A DNA stretch of 64,000 bases from Bactericera cockerelli (GCA_024516035.1 CM044964.1:7872236-7936235); one strand, 5' to 3'; counted from the stretch's first letter, positions 10,223-20,970 are shown. Numbers and translations are program-made. The notes: generated by a model from the sequence alone, not told the origin.

Positions 10223-10331
10223 ATATTTCTGCATACCTCACGAAACCTCTGAACCTGTATTCTGTTGACTTTAAAAGAAGAAGAATAATAACAGATAATA
10301 ATTTTGATTAAACAAAATGAAGAGAGTAAGA

Positions 10332-10337
10332 TTTATT
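10332..10337 (-). terminator. Poly(A) signal AATAAA for the transposase gene
   Basis: AATAAA on the minus strand 133 bp after the transposase stop codon. No equivalent signal lies between the two transposon genes, which hints at a shared 3' end. Confidence 0.45.
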
Positions 10338-10469
10338 GAGCGAGCTTATAATATAGGTATATAAGTATGTAGAACAACAAATTTATGTAGAATAACAAAT
10401 GATTACAAGTTACTTATGTAGAATAACAAATGATTACAAGTTACAAATGATTACAAGTTTAAGATGTAA

Positions 10470-12914
10470 TTAAGTTATTTTAGTGCGAAGTGTTACATAC
10501 ATTGAGCCATTAGATAAAACGGATAATGTGTTGGGTTTTTTTGAGAAAACCTCATCAAGTGTCAGGTACACTTTTTCAATTGAATGTTTAACCTGATACG
10601 CTACATAATGAAAATCGAAGCCTAGATTTGTAAGCTGAGAACAAGATAAAAGAACGGCACTATTGGCTTTGTTGATGTAAATATCCTCTACCTGAACAAG
10701 CTGTGGCTCTATGTCAGAAAACAAGAGGTCAGCTATCAAAATACTTTTCTCATTGATTTTTTCACAATCGCTCACGACCCATTTAACAGAATAAATATCA
10801 GAGGGATAAATGTCGGGGAACACTTTTTTTAGGCTTTCAAATTTTCCCAAGTCTATTAATGTGGCTTTTCCACAATCTAGACCAGCAGGCTTACAGATGT
10901 TTAGGAAGAACCCGTGCATTGTTAACTGATGCCTCACGGCTACAGTTTTACAAATATTAATCCGACTACAAGCTGCTCGGGCTGCTATTTTTGACACTCT
11001 ATGCTTTGCCTCAAATCGCATTGTCGAAACCCTTGCCAGTGGACCAAATTTTAAAAACATGGCGGGATAATGGAGAAGAAAATGAAATTTTGGTTTCAGA
11101 GTATCATTAGTTACTTCTCTGTATAGTTCTAAGAAGTACTCAACAGAGTCTTTTAGCTGTACAACATCAGCAGGAGTTACTTTCTCAGTCATAATTCGGT
11201 CCAATACTTCACGTAACTGACGGTACAGTTCCCAGACTTTATCCTCTTCAGATATGTATTCACCCACTAGTAAAGCGAAATATCTTACAAAAACCATCAT
11301 TTCTGAGCCCGTACATTTCAATTTAATTTTTGATGTGTCATCATCATGAATTATATTGACGGGTTTGTTTATTTTATCAGGGCCGTAATCAAAGGAAAAG
11401 ACAATACCCTTTAAAACGGACGTAGACACAGCTTTTACCGTTTTAACAATGTAATTTACAACAAAGGACATAACATATTTACAACAGCCCTCAAGATAGT
11501 CATGTAAAATATCAACTGCCACATTTTCAAATAAATTAAAATGTTTTAGGTCTAAGAAAACACACTTTTCTTTTAAACCTGTCAACGATGTGTCATCCTG
11601 CTCTAAATGCATATCGTAAGATTCCATGTTTCGCAATAATGATTTATCTTCTACAACCATAGTACCTAGTCGAGCTCTGTCCGCAGAGCAAATGCGACAA
11701 CAATAATTTGCAACAAAACTTTCTACAAACCCCAAAATTCCATTCAAACCCAGATTGTCACCTGTTAAGCAAACCACATGGAATTTTACGATACCATCAA
11801 AGTGACTATTTTTTAACTTAACCCCTAAAATACTTAAGCTATTAAGAGTGTCAATGATTTTCTGAAAAACTGCCTTATTGCCAAACGCACGGCGATCATG
11901 TGCATGAAAAACTCCCAATATGAGAATATTAATCAACTTCGAACTCCACTTAGGAGGCAGGAAAGGTAAGCCTACATAAACTCCAGCTAACTTTTGCACA
12001 CCTGCATGACTTGAGAGCGCATTGTTCGGCTCGTACTCGTCAAAGTACAGTGTTAGTGGTAAATGTAATTCATTATTCGAATTTTTGAAATTTTGGGATT
12101 TCCATGTCGAGCCATGGACAATATTTTTCAACAAGGTGGACGGGCATTCATTCAGGCTATTTAAATACTCAGAAATATCTTCAAAAATATAATCAATGGA
12201 TAAGAAATTTTTCAACACTAAATCTATCGGTATGATTTGCATTGTACAAGGTACTTGACACATTTTTCCCTTGACAAGTTCTAGGCGTGAACCTATTGTA
12301 ATTTCTTGAGAAGGTATGAAAGTACCACGTTTTTCAAAGGCTTGGAGTCTTTTATAGTCTGAATTGAAATTAGTTACTTCACTAGTACCTAATCTCAGAA
12401 AATCTTTGACACTCTCGGCAATTCTTAAATGTGAAATATTATGATGTACCAAAAAGTTAACTCCTTGTAAAATACTCCCATTATAAATCAGCATGAATTG
12501 TTCAAAGTCAGACATAAAATTCTGAATAGATGAGCGAGGTATACCAGGATTTGTGTACAAAGAAGACACAAAACGAAGTATACCCTCTTGAATTTTTTTT
12601 TTTGTTTCACTCAGAATTAGTATCAATTCTGCGTTTACAGCAAGGCTTATAGTGGTTCCAGGATCAAGACTAACAGAATCTAAATATCTAGCCTCTGGTA
12701 CCATCGAACTTTCATCTAAGAAATGATGAACATGCTGACTTAATAAATGGCGACGTAACGAATTTGATGAGGAAAAATGCCTAAAGCAAAATTCTTGGCC
12801 ACACGTATATTGTGCTATTACATTTCGTTTACGTGCAATACAAGATTGTTTAATGTGGTCTATCAGTTTAGGCACATTATCAAACTCTTTCTTACAATCA
12901 TAACAAATGAACAT
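10470..12914 (-). CDS. TNP2-like DDE transposase (814 aa)
   Basis: This intact single-exon protein would cut and rejoin the element's ends in the nucleus. The N-terminus has two zinc-finger-like motifs, C4/C7/H20/C25 (C2HC) and C38/C43/H56/H61 (C2H2), probably for DNA binding. The core resembles the tnp2 transposase family: 'YFDEYEPNN' (Asp292) followed by 'GLPFLPPKW', a 'LTGDNLGLN' block (Asp386) with a C405/C406/C409 knuckle, and 'DILHDYLEGC' (Glu475). I propose D292, D386, E475 as the catalytic triad; this is inference. The C-terminal 'FHFLLHYP...GPLARV...MRFEAKH' (about 608-638) resembles the DUF4218-type region that follows tnp2. The start Met is the first in frame, 62 bp after the SAM gene stop. 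No frame breaks or missing core segments are seen. TNP2-like identity is fairly sure, the triad less so. Confidence 0.8.
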   Translation of the reverse strand: MFICYDCKKEFDNVPKLIDHIKQSCIARKRNVIAQYTCGQEFCFRHFSSSNSLRRHLLSQHVHHFLDESSMVPEARYLDSVSLDPGTTISLAVNAELILILSETKKKIQEGILRFVSSLYTNPGIPRSSIQNFMSDFEQFMLIYNGSILQGVNFLVHHNISHLRIAESVKDFLRLGTSEVTNFNSDYKRLQAFEKRGTFIPSQEITIGSRLELVKGKMCQVPCTMQIIPIDLVLKNFLSIDYIFEDISEYLNSLNECPSTLLKNIVHGSTWKSQNFKNSNNELHLPLTLYFDEYEPNNALSSHAGVQKLAGVYVGLPFLPPKWSSKLINILILGVFHAHDRRAFGNKAVFQKIIDTLNSLSILGVKLKNSHFDGIVKFHVVCLTGDNLGLNGILGFVESFVANYCCRICSADRARLGTMVVEDKSLLRNMESYDMHLEQDDTSLTGLKEKCVFLDLKHFNLFENVAVDILHDYLEGCCKYVMSFVVNYIVKTVKAVSTSVLKGIVFSFDYGPDKINKPVNIIHDDDTSKIKLKCTGSEMMVFVRYFALLVGEYISEEDKVWELYRQLREVLDRIMTEKVTPADVVQLKDSVEYFLELYREVTNDTLKPKFHFLLHYPAMFLKFGPLARVSTMRFEAKHRVSKIAARAACSRINICKTVAVRHQLTMHGFFLNICKPAGLDCGKATLIDLGKFESLKKVFPDIYPSDIYSVKWVVSDCEKINEKSILIADLLFSDIEPQLVQVEDIYINKANSAVLLSCSQLTNLGFDFHYVAYQVKHSIEKVYLTLDEVFSKKPNTLSVLSNGSMYVTLRTKIT

Positions 12915-12937
12915 TTTTTAAAAACAATAAAGGAACC

Positions 12938-12964
12938 TTAAATTTCAATTTCTATTCATCCCTG
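12938..12964 (-). repeat. 27-bp inverted-repeat partner of 16078-16104
   Basis: On the minus strand this reads CAGGGATGAATAGAAATTGA..., and the plus strand at 16078 has the same word with 25 of 27 matches. The two copies bracket the SAM gene, one just before the transposase start and one just before the SAM start. Confidence 0.7.
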
Positions 12965-12976
12965 CAAATCTACTCC

Positions 12977-15900
12977 CTAGATATGTGCCTGAAGACCTAA
13001 ATTTGTTAAAAGAGTTTTACATGGGGAATGAAGTCTATCATGTTCTGTTTTAATTTGATAGACTCCTCTCTGGAGAGCAAGCCAAATGTGATTGCTCTCT
13101 TCTGGGTAATGAGTGTGACACACAAAGAATATTTGAAAACACAAATGTACTGCATCCAATATGGTTTGTCTTTCAAACATAATGTCATCAACTATTACAT
13201 ATATGGATTCAGGATTTGTGAAGTTCCCCACATACAAAACATAAGGTAGTATGGGTCTCTTCTTCTGAAGTGCAAACTCTGTTTTTTTTAGCCTTTCACT
13301 AATTAAATTTGATGAGGAAAGTACCTGTAAGATGAATCCATTCCGTACTTCTGTTCGTGATGGCTTCCAAGATTCTTTCCTCACTGTCTTCTGGCTGGGA
13401 GTGTCGGTTATAAATGGAAGAAAAAGAAGACACTGTGCATTCATCGCGTCCACATTACTGTCGGGCGTGATTGCATCAAAAGTATTCCTAAGGATGGAAC
13501 ATGCTTCTTTGTCTCGCAGGGACGCCATTGTATTCACCGCTACATGGAGTATGGTTGGTCGCAATTCAAGCATTGCCTTGAAGAGGCTGTCTGCCTTGTC
13601 TGGATAGAGATGCTCAAAGTCTATTTCAAACAGTCTGGCTCCCAAGGAGGATTTCAAGACCGGGAATGTCTGAAAGTACTCCAGGATTGATGTGTACTTG
13701 GGTTTTCCCTCCGACAAGCAGGCCATCCGTACAGCAGACGTATCCTGCCATCTCTTTGTGATTGTTTCCAAATCTTCTTGCCCAGTCACTCCTTGCAACC
13801 ACGTCAAATATCCACTGCAAGGTGATTCTGAAAGCAGAAATAGAAGAAAATTAGCAAGAGATAAAAAAGAGAAAGTGATGGAAAAATTGAGACTTTCCTT
13901 CTTCCTTCATTAAAAACGTAACGAAAAAGTTATAGATATCAAAAAAGTATCGAAATAGACCCCCATTATTTTTCAATTCTGAACTATTTTATATTCAAGT
14001 TAAGAAACGTCGCGCATAGATGGTAATTGGATGGGTTACCATCCAGGTATCACCCATGTGATGCTGGCTAGTCCCGGCCCCACTCAGGCTGGGTGAGGTT
14101 AACGTGAGTAGCTAGAATTGGTAAACCTAGCGCATGGAGGGTAAAACCCCCGTTGTGATATGACCTTAGCAGTTGAAAGCGACGTTGAATCCTACCTAAA
14201 AAAAAAAAGTATGTTCTATTCTATGACTTACCAACTTCAGAGAAGACATCCTTGGTGACTCCATGGGCAGCAGAATCTTCATCAGATGTCATTTGGACCG
14301 AGCTCCTTCTCCTTCTTTTATTTACTACTTCATTCCCTTGATTTTTTAATGTTTTTTGTCTCAACCGTCTGCCCGCTTCGTAAAGAAGTCCACTGGCGAC
14401 AATTTTTGGGGACACGTCGGTTGGAGGTTTATAGGGAGAATACCAAGAAGCTTTGGCTTCTTCTAGGAATAAAGAGCAAATTTGGGTGGCCAACAATGTA
14501 TATTCAACACTAGATAAATGTCTTTCGGGACATGGAGACAAAATTCTCTCTATTACTGTACGGGCAACATTACGTCTTTCGTGGCTGGATTCCAATTTGC
14601 TTTTAATAAGATAAGCTTTCATAGAAGGGCTATGTTCTAAAGATGCTCTTACAAAATTTGAATCAATTACCAAGTACTCCTGGCTTGGAGTACTTGTGTT
14701 TTGCATTACTGGAGGACTTTGCACAAGTGACCCACTGAGAGAGTCATTGAAAGAGGGGGAATCTAAGAACACATTACTGGTATTTGAATTAGTGGAACAT
14801 GTCCAATTAGTAAATTGCGAGGATTGGGACTCGGTCCATGACGAAGATGGCGTAGATGTGAGGACGTTTGCATTCCAGTTGTCCGTGTCAGCAGATAACT
14901 GCACATTGGAGAAAAACGTTGCTGCTGGTGTAGCGTCAGAAGATAACGTTGCTGCTGTCTGATAGTGTACGTTATCTGTGACCGCCGTGTTCTGCGTGTT
15001 CTCCGTATCCTGGGAAAAAGACGAATTGAATCAAAAACTGGCGGCCATCATCAACTTGCTTAAGCAATAAAACCCACACGCACACATGAGTACACACACA
15101 TGTAGAAAGGACTCGTGAGTAATGAAGGTACAGTAGAACCTCGACATACCGTAATTCAAGGGATATGGCCTATTTTTCAAGTATAGTAAAAGCATTATCA
15201 GTCATGTCAGGAGTCAGCGCATGTGAAAACTCGACTTCCTAAACTTAAAATATTACGTTGTATAGAGGTCCAGAAAATTACGTTGTTTAGAGGTAAGTTC
15301 ACCTTTTGTTTTCTTTTACATTGTATAGAGTTTTCCTATTCTGTGAGGAAGGGAAAGTAAGATTTCAACGTTATATCAAGGTTTACGCTGTATCGAGGTA
15401 CGTTATATCAAGGTTCTAACCCCCTCCCCACCCACACACACTCGGTATCAAGGGAAATCTCATTTTAAAACCATCTGTATTGAAAGTCGATCTTACCTGC
15501 ACCCATTGATCTCGTTTTTGCATTAATGTCATGACGTCACCCATGCAGTCTATCAACCTGTAACACTGATCTTCTTTCAGCACTCGAAGGAGTTGCGGAG
15601 TTATTTTGTGTCCTGAAACATAGAAAGATGAAACTAATTAATAAAAGATAGAAACACTACTAACTTTTGAGGCTAATAAGTCTCTTAATGTTCTTCATGA
15701 CTGAAACAAATGGCAATCTTCAAGATTTCAAATTGGCAATAGTGCAATTTCTCAATCCCTAAGACTGCTAGCCTTTTGTACCATTGAATAACAACTTTTT
15801 TTAACCATTATTTTTAGTTTGTCAAATTTAATATTTTATTATTGATAATAAAAGAAAATGGCGATTAGTTTATTTGTTCTCACAGTATGCTTTGGTTGGT

Positions 15901-16024
15901 TTTAGGTTAAACATCACCAGTAATAAATTGAAGTATGAATTTTCTACTTACTTTCAAACAATTCTACGTATTCTGCTAGGTCCCATTGTCGAAGAAGATC
16001 GCCAGTTGTTACTAATGACTCCAT
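12977..16024 (-). CDS. SAM-domain protein, SAMD3-like, four exons (605 aa)
   Basis: Exons join as 16024-15952, 15612-15497, 15009-14232 and 13827-12977, all with GT/AG sites (donors GTAAGT, GTAAGA, GTAAGT; acceptors CAG). The lengths 73+116+778+851 give exactly 606 codons including the stop. The N-terminal ~63 residues form a sterile alpha motif ('LLRQWDLAEYVELFE' ... 'LLRVLKEDQCYRLID'), a protein-interaction fold. A Ser/Thr/Asn-rich linker follows, then a conserved-looking block ('RASLEHSPSMKAYLIKS' ... 'CPERHLSSVEYTLLATQIC'), a basic NKRRRRSS stretch (possible nuclear signal), and a C-terminal domain with 'KYTSILEYFQTFPVLKS'. This resembles uncharacterised animal proteins labelled SAMD3-like. 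It sits upstream of and co-oriented with the transposase and inside the TIRs, so an accessory role in transposition or its control is inferred. A captured host gene is the alternative. Confidence 0.75.
14008..14212 (+). repeat. SINE-F (5S-derived) fragment in intron 3
   Basis: 'ttggatgggttacca' followed by the shared central domain 'ctcaggctgggtgaggttaa' and a short poly(A). It lies wholly within the SAM gene's third intron (13828-14231), so the coding frame is untouched. Confidence 0.75.
15131..15420. mobile_element. Tigger/pogo-like MITE in intron 2
   Basis: Left end TACAGTAGAACCTCGACATA and right end ...TTATATCAAGGTTCTA are imperfect inverted repeats of the kind known for pogo/Tigger elements, with internal 'gtatagaggt' repeats. 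It is non-coding and sits between exons 3 and 2 of the SAM gene. Confidence 0.6.
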
Positions 16025-16929
16025 GGTCTCAGAAGGTTATGCAGAGATGAATAGTTGTTTACAAAAGTAGGTACGTACAGGGATAAATAGAAATTGAAAT
16101 TTATGTCTATTTAAATTAAATTCAACATGTTTCTAAAGTTAAACTATACTAGTAATTTCAAGTTATGTTAAAACTTATATGAATGTTCACTCTTATTCAT
16201 TAGTAAAAACTTCACCCTTCACTATGTTAAAATTATTATACTAGGTATTATTATTTACAAGGTTTTACATTTTTTTAAAACCTACATTACCGACCGGAAC
16301 TTTGAAACTAACTTATACAGGAACTTTGAAATTGTTAATGTAACCAAGTGTTGAAACTGTTATTATTTATTCACCGGTAGGTATTATTAAAAAAAGAATT
16401 AATTTGATTTTATTTACCACTTAGATCAAAATCACTTTGAACGAGAAAACACACTCAAGAGAAAGGTATATTATTTATTATTATGCAAATTTATTATTAC
16501 GGACGAGCAGGGAGGTTGATTGGTATCTTAGGGAGTACTGTTGGAGTTGGAAATGAATTTATATATTACCACAAGAACTATTTATACCTACCCACTTTAA
16601 TAAAAAAAAAGGTTATTTACAATTACCGGCCGGCCGCGATTTTGTAGAAACCGGCTTTGATTAGGTGCAAACTCTATCCCCCCCATCTCTCGCACGAGAA
16701 CTAGGTACCTATTTTCAAGTATCTGTATGACGATGACTTGAAAATAAACAGGTGATAACAGGTAGTTCGTTGTTCGTTCTTCATTTTTTTCACTTTTTAA
16801 CACAACTTTTGAAAATTTATCAATAATTAATTGTTTTAAAGAGCTAAAAAAATTGAACAAACGTACGATCGTTAAAGATTGAGAGAAGGAGAAGAGTCTG
16901 CACACTAATGACTAGAGATTTCATTGTTT
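16025..16929. other. Transposon interior upstream of the SAM gene
   Basis: Probable promoter side of the minus-strand genes. It contains the 27-bp repeat copy at 16078-16104. I cannot identify a confident TATA or initiator. The small frames at 16597-16905 have no domain. Confidence 0.35.
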
Positions 16930-17640
16930 TGTCGTAAGGAATCGAGGCATCCGCTTTCATGAAGTTCATGCAAACTGAAAAACAGTCAGGCAATTTCTGC
17001 ATGATTAAAAACATGTTATGAATCTTCTGCATAACCTTTCATGAGATCTAGAGACAAATATGCGAATTCTTCAAAAATTGTACATCTTTCTTCATAATAG
17101 TTTTCCATTTTCATGATATTGAGAAGACCGCATGAAAGTTATACAGACTTAGCATGACTGAGCTTTTCATGCTAATTAAACATAAAAGTTCATGTTGCCA
17201 TTTCCTCTTATGAATCGTTCGCATAACTTATACATCTGTCTGCATAAATGTTTTCCGTTTTCATAAATGTTATGCAGCCTTTGAAGAGACTGCATGAAAG
17301 TTGTGCAGACTTAGCATGACTACGTTTTTTACGCTAATTAAACATAATCTATGCTAATAGATTATGTTGCCATTGTCACTATATGAATCTTTTGCGTAGT
17401 CTATACATTTTACTGCATAAACGTTTTTCTTTTTCATAATGTTATTCAGCCTTTAAAAAGACTGCATGAAAGTTGTACAGACTTAGCAAGACAACGTTTT
17501 TTCTGCGAATTAAACATAATCTATGCTTATAGCTCATGTTGCCAATAATCTATACATCCTACTGCCTAAACGTTTAGCGCGGCTTCTTTGATGTCATGCA
17601 GCCTTTAAGAATTCACTGCATGAAAGTTATAATATGTGAG
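16930..17640. repeat. Right subterminal array, ~160-170-bp units
   Basis: About four diverged copies marked by 'gcatgaaagttrtacagactt' (17130, 17292, 17464, 17618) plus many catgc/gcatg words. It corresponds in motif, not in unit length, to the left arrays. Confidence 0.75.
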
Positions 17641-17662
17641 TAGCTGGAAGCTGCTTTATGAT

Positions 17663-17882
17663 GCCGACCTCCGTGGTCGAGAGGTTAAGTCCATTGTCTT
17701 TCGATCCGAAGGTTGCAGGTTCGAATCCTGGCCGTGGCGGACTTTTCTAGCAGAAAATTTTCGCTGTAGGAATGGCATGGTTGTAAGATTTCCTACCCCG
17801 AAGTAATGATAACGCGGTTCCAGGGTAGACAAATCTTAAAAAAAAGCTGGTTTCTGCTGAACAACAACTTACAACAGACCCA
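17663..17882 (+). repeat. SINE-H (tRNA-derived) insertion
   Basis: Head 'gacctccgtggtcgagaggt' with B box aggttcgaatcctgg, and body ending in an A-rich run. It is inserted between the two right-end repeat blocks of the large transposon. Confidence 0.7.
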
Positions 17883-18589
17883 TTGCATGGGGTTGAATGT
17901 CATCAACAACTGACCCAAATAACTATATTAATATGATGTGAATACCTATTAATAGGTATAGATACCTAATATATTTCTTAAAACCCACAAAACAGGCCCT
18001 ATGGTATTCTTTTAATTTCTACTGTTTTCAATATTTTTATGATTTTATAACCTTTGAACACACACAAAGTAGCGGTTGTATTACTTATATAACCGCTACC
18101 TTTCAACTCAACGCAGGTATTGACTCGGCCTAATGTCTTTCTAAAAAAATCAAGTTATTTTTATAATTTATCAAGCGCTTCAGGTAAATCCTCAAACCAC
18201 AAATATACATTCAAGGTTTCACCACGTCATGATCAAATTCCAAGAATTATATTATCTAATATATTATAGGTAGGTACTACCAATGAACGTCGACCCTGCA
18301 TATTTGAGCGGCAAAAGACAGAGTAAAAGAAGAATGTTTTCTTCTTGTCCGATATTCCATACCATATTCCAAGAATATCTATAAATATAATATATTAGAT
18401 GGTCATGTTGGTGAGAAAATTGAACGTATTTTTGTGGTTTTTGGATTTAACTGGCGCTATTATATCCTATAGGTATTTATATAGGTAACATATACTCTTC
18501 TTCTTCAATAGGGTAGCATCTTCTTCTTTTTCTTCTTCAATAGGTTAGCATAACTTATGAAAATCAAACCTTATTAAATAAAAGTTTTC
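17883..18589. other. AT-rich DNA in the right arm with a SINE-E tail
   Basis: Bases 18290-18335 (gaacgtcgaccctgc...agacagagtaaaagaag) match the SINE-E 3' end. The rest is AT-rich without genes. Confidence 0.45.
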
Positions 18590-18934
18590 ATGATATTGTC
18601 CATCTTGAACTTTATGAAAACACACTTTTTTGGTTTTCATAACTGTTTTTTGATAGTTAGCATCATTTATGAAAACAAAAGACCCTTCAAAAAAACAATC
18701 AGGCAGAATTCTGCACAAAAATCCTTATTGATGACGTCACGGATAAAATTCTGCATATTTTATGAATCAATCTGCATGATCGATATTTATGCTAACCACA
18801 ATTTTATGAAAACGTTGACATTTGCATGGTTTATGAAGAAATTTGAAAAAAAAACGGAAAATTCTTCATAAACCCTGCAGATTCAGCATAAAAAAACTTT
18901 ATGAATCAAATTTGAAAAAACTTTTTTTAGCGTG
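18590..18934. repeat. Right subterminal end and terminal inverted repeat
   Basis: Dense 'tttatgaa'/'ttcataa' words, TTGATGACGTCA near 18729 shared with the left end, and the 16-bp TIR at 18919-18934. The 93-codon frame here is a reading of the repeats. Confidence 0.7.
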
Positions 18935-19720
18935 CAATAATGGACACAATACTTCCTCGTGATAGGTTCACTTTGCATTGCACTTATACACTGTCTTTGC
19001 AATTTTGAGATTTTACAATAAATCACTTGTGTGTCTCCAAAACAGCTTTTCCAATTTTTTTTATTTTTTTTTTATATGGTAGTCAGGTAGTATACCGTTT
19101 TTACGACATTATCTATTAAGAATCCACAAAAAATCTGTATCGGCAAGTCGAACCTTATGTTTGCCGGATCTGAAAAATTAAGACCTAATTCTTACAAAAA
19201 ACTGCTGGTGCAAAGTTGATGAATCTAAAATGGGACCATCTACAATTTGTCCCCCATATGTTTACAATCTTTCATTGATTTTTTTTTTTTAACAGACCGA
19301 CAGACTGATACAAAAGCAAAGTTGCTCATTAGGTTACGAACGTCCAGAAATATGGAAAAATTGAAATCGGAAAAGAAAAAAAAATTCTCACAAAAACACT
19401 TCCGATTTTTAATATTAGTAATTTGTCGGAAGTAACTACCAATCAGACCCAATATTTCGTCATATATTTCTTTTCCAGTTAGGCTAAATGAATCAAACGT
19501 CAAGAATTCAATGCGTTCGCATCAATTCCAAGAAACTGCCTGAGCATTTCCCTTGTTTGGGTCGCAAGAATTTTCCGAACATACTTTTCTATTTTCTTGT
19601 GAGACGCGTGGAAATATTTTTCTGCACCAAGTTTCGCAATGTACTTCTGTTGGTTGTCAACTTCGACCTTTAGTCCATGAGAGAAGTTAAAGTATGATAT
19701 CTATGTGTTGAAGCACAAAA
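18935..19720. other. AT-rich flank of the large transposon
   Basis: Contains a 'cagaccgacagactgata' segment like that near 620-650. There is no supported gene. Confidence 0.45.
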
Positions 19721-19936
19721 AGCACTGATAGCCGAGTGGTTAACGCGCTATTCGGGTAATCCAGGTAGCGTGGAGATCCATTGGTTCGAATCCCACCCAG
19801 TGCATGAATTTTTCCATCGTGAATTTCAGTTTGTGACCACATGTAAATAAGACTCTGTCGGTTAAGTAGTACAAAATGCTTTGAGCATTAACCTCGCCTG
19901 GTGGTTACCTTCCACTAAAAAGTGTTATTATTATAT
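19721..19936 (+). repeat. SINE-A (tRNA-derived)
   Basis: Head 'tgatagccgagtggttaacg', B box ggttcgaatcc and the full tail with 'gcctggtggttaccttccac'. Confidence 0.85.
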
Positions 19937-19989
19937 TTCGCAATGCACTCCTGTTGGTTATTAACTCTCGACCTTCCCATGTAAGAAGT

Positions 19990-20240
19990 ATAGTTAAATT
20001 AGTTTAAACAGAAAATTGAGAAGTTCTACTGGATGTACATGAATAATTTTTTTTGAGCTTATTTGCTTTTTGAGCTTATTTGCTCTCATCAGTAGATAAT
20101 AGTTCTGATTATACTCCTGCCATCAACTAACCTCTCTATTTTAATCAGTACCTGTGAACAGAAAAGTGGGAAGTTGTACTAGATGTACGTGAATATCAGA
20201 ACTAACCTTCATATCTGTTTTGAGCTTATTTGCTCTCATC
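19990..20240. repeat. Two diverged copies of a ~150-bp dispersed repeat
   Basis: 'acagaaaagtgggaagttgt ... gagcttatttgctctcatca' occurs twice here and again at 35396-35490. A fragment lies near 52930. Confidence 0.55.
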
Positions 20241-20474
20241 AGCAGGTAATAGTTCTGATGATCCTTCTGATAATCAGCAGGTAATAGTTCTGATGATCCT
20301 TCTGATAATCAGCAGGTAATAGTTCTGATGATCCTTCCGATAATCAGCAGGTAATAGTTCTGATAATCCTTCTGATAATCAGCAGGTAATAGTTCTGATA
20401 ATCCTTCTGATAATCAGCAGGTAATAGTTTTGATAATCCTTCTGATAATCAGCAGGTAATAGTTCTGACAAACT
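20240..20474. repeat. 35-bp minisatellite, about 7 copies
   Basis: Unit cagcaggtaatagttctgat + gatccttctgataat, exact 35-bp period from 20240. It grew out of the end of the preceding dispersed repeat, whose terminal 'cagcaggtaatagttctgat' is the unit seed. Confidence 0.9.
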
Positions 20475-20700
20475 ATTTTTTTTTACTTGAGTTTAAAGTC
20501 GCTTTAAACTGCATGGTGATATCACGACGGGGGTGTTCCCGTCGTGATATCGCAGAAAACTCACAAACCTGCTACCCACATTAACCTCACCAAGTCTAGT
20601 TAGGGCCGGAAATGCCAGCCTCACGTGCTGTGGGAGGAAACAGAATTTTCTATGAGAAAAGTCTGCTCCAACAGGGAATCGAACTCAGGATCTCTTTACT
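20475..20700 (-). repeat. Chimeric SINE: SINE-E head with SINE-F tail
   Basis: On the minus strand a SINE-E tRNA-like head (20640-20700) leads into the shared central domain. The 3' end is then that of SINE-F (complement of 'ttgagtttaaagtcgctttaaactgca'). A perfect 14-bp hairpin (20518-20531 / 20538-20551) lies in the tail. Confidence 0.65.
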
Positions 20701-20860
20701 ACGGACATTCTTGTACAAAGCAACATAATTCCCATAATTCCTGAAAAGTACACCCCGTACTTATAGAGGAACACGATAGACCAACGTGTTATTTAATACA
20801 GTCATAATAAATATTATTATTATTATCCCTTAAATTCGAAACCAAGGAAGGCATCAATTC

Positions 20861-20970
20861 CGTGGCATGAAATAAATCTACGCTGAAACCGGGACTTGAA
20901 CCTTCGAACTCCAGCTTACAAGTCCTCCGAACTCCAGCTTCTCGATCAAGCTACTGTGAGGTCGACAGCT
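20861..20970 (-). repeat. SINE-D copy
   Basis: Inverted head region 'gggacttgaaccttcgaact...ttacaagtcctcc' with a small internal duplication of 'ctccgaactccagctt'. Confidence 0.6.

Larger units (their letters stand above)
9435..18934 (-). mobile_element. 9.5-kb CACTA/CMC-like DNA transposon with TNP2-like transposase and SAM-domain gene
   Basis: The boundaries are inverted repeats: CACGCTGAAAAAAATT at 9435-9450 and, complemented, CACGCTAAAAAAAGTT at 18934-18919 (14 of 16 match). Both ends are flanked by CA (9433-9434 and 18935-18936), consistent with a 2-bp target duplication. Inside each end are arrays of short GCATGAA/TTCATGC-type repeats, as in CACTA-like elements whose transposase binds subterminal repeats. 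Two complete minus-strand genes fill the middle. The family assignment rests on the CAC terminus and the TNP2-like core, which is established for EnSpm/CACTA elements; the exact clade is uncertain. Later insertions (SINE fragments, a Tigger-like MITE) show the copy is not brand new, yet both genes read through intact. Confidence 0.75.

Noticed and set aside
9905..10252. 115-codon plus-strand frame with repeated SMSVSSYSCLF-type peptide
   Set aside because: It exists because the 33-bp subterminal unit is a multiple of three; it lies in the transposon's non-coding left end.
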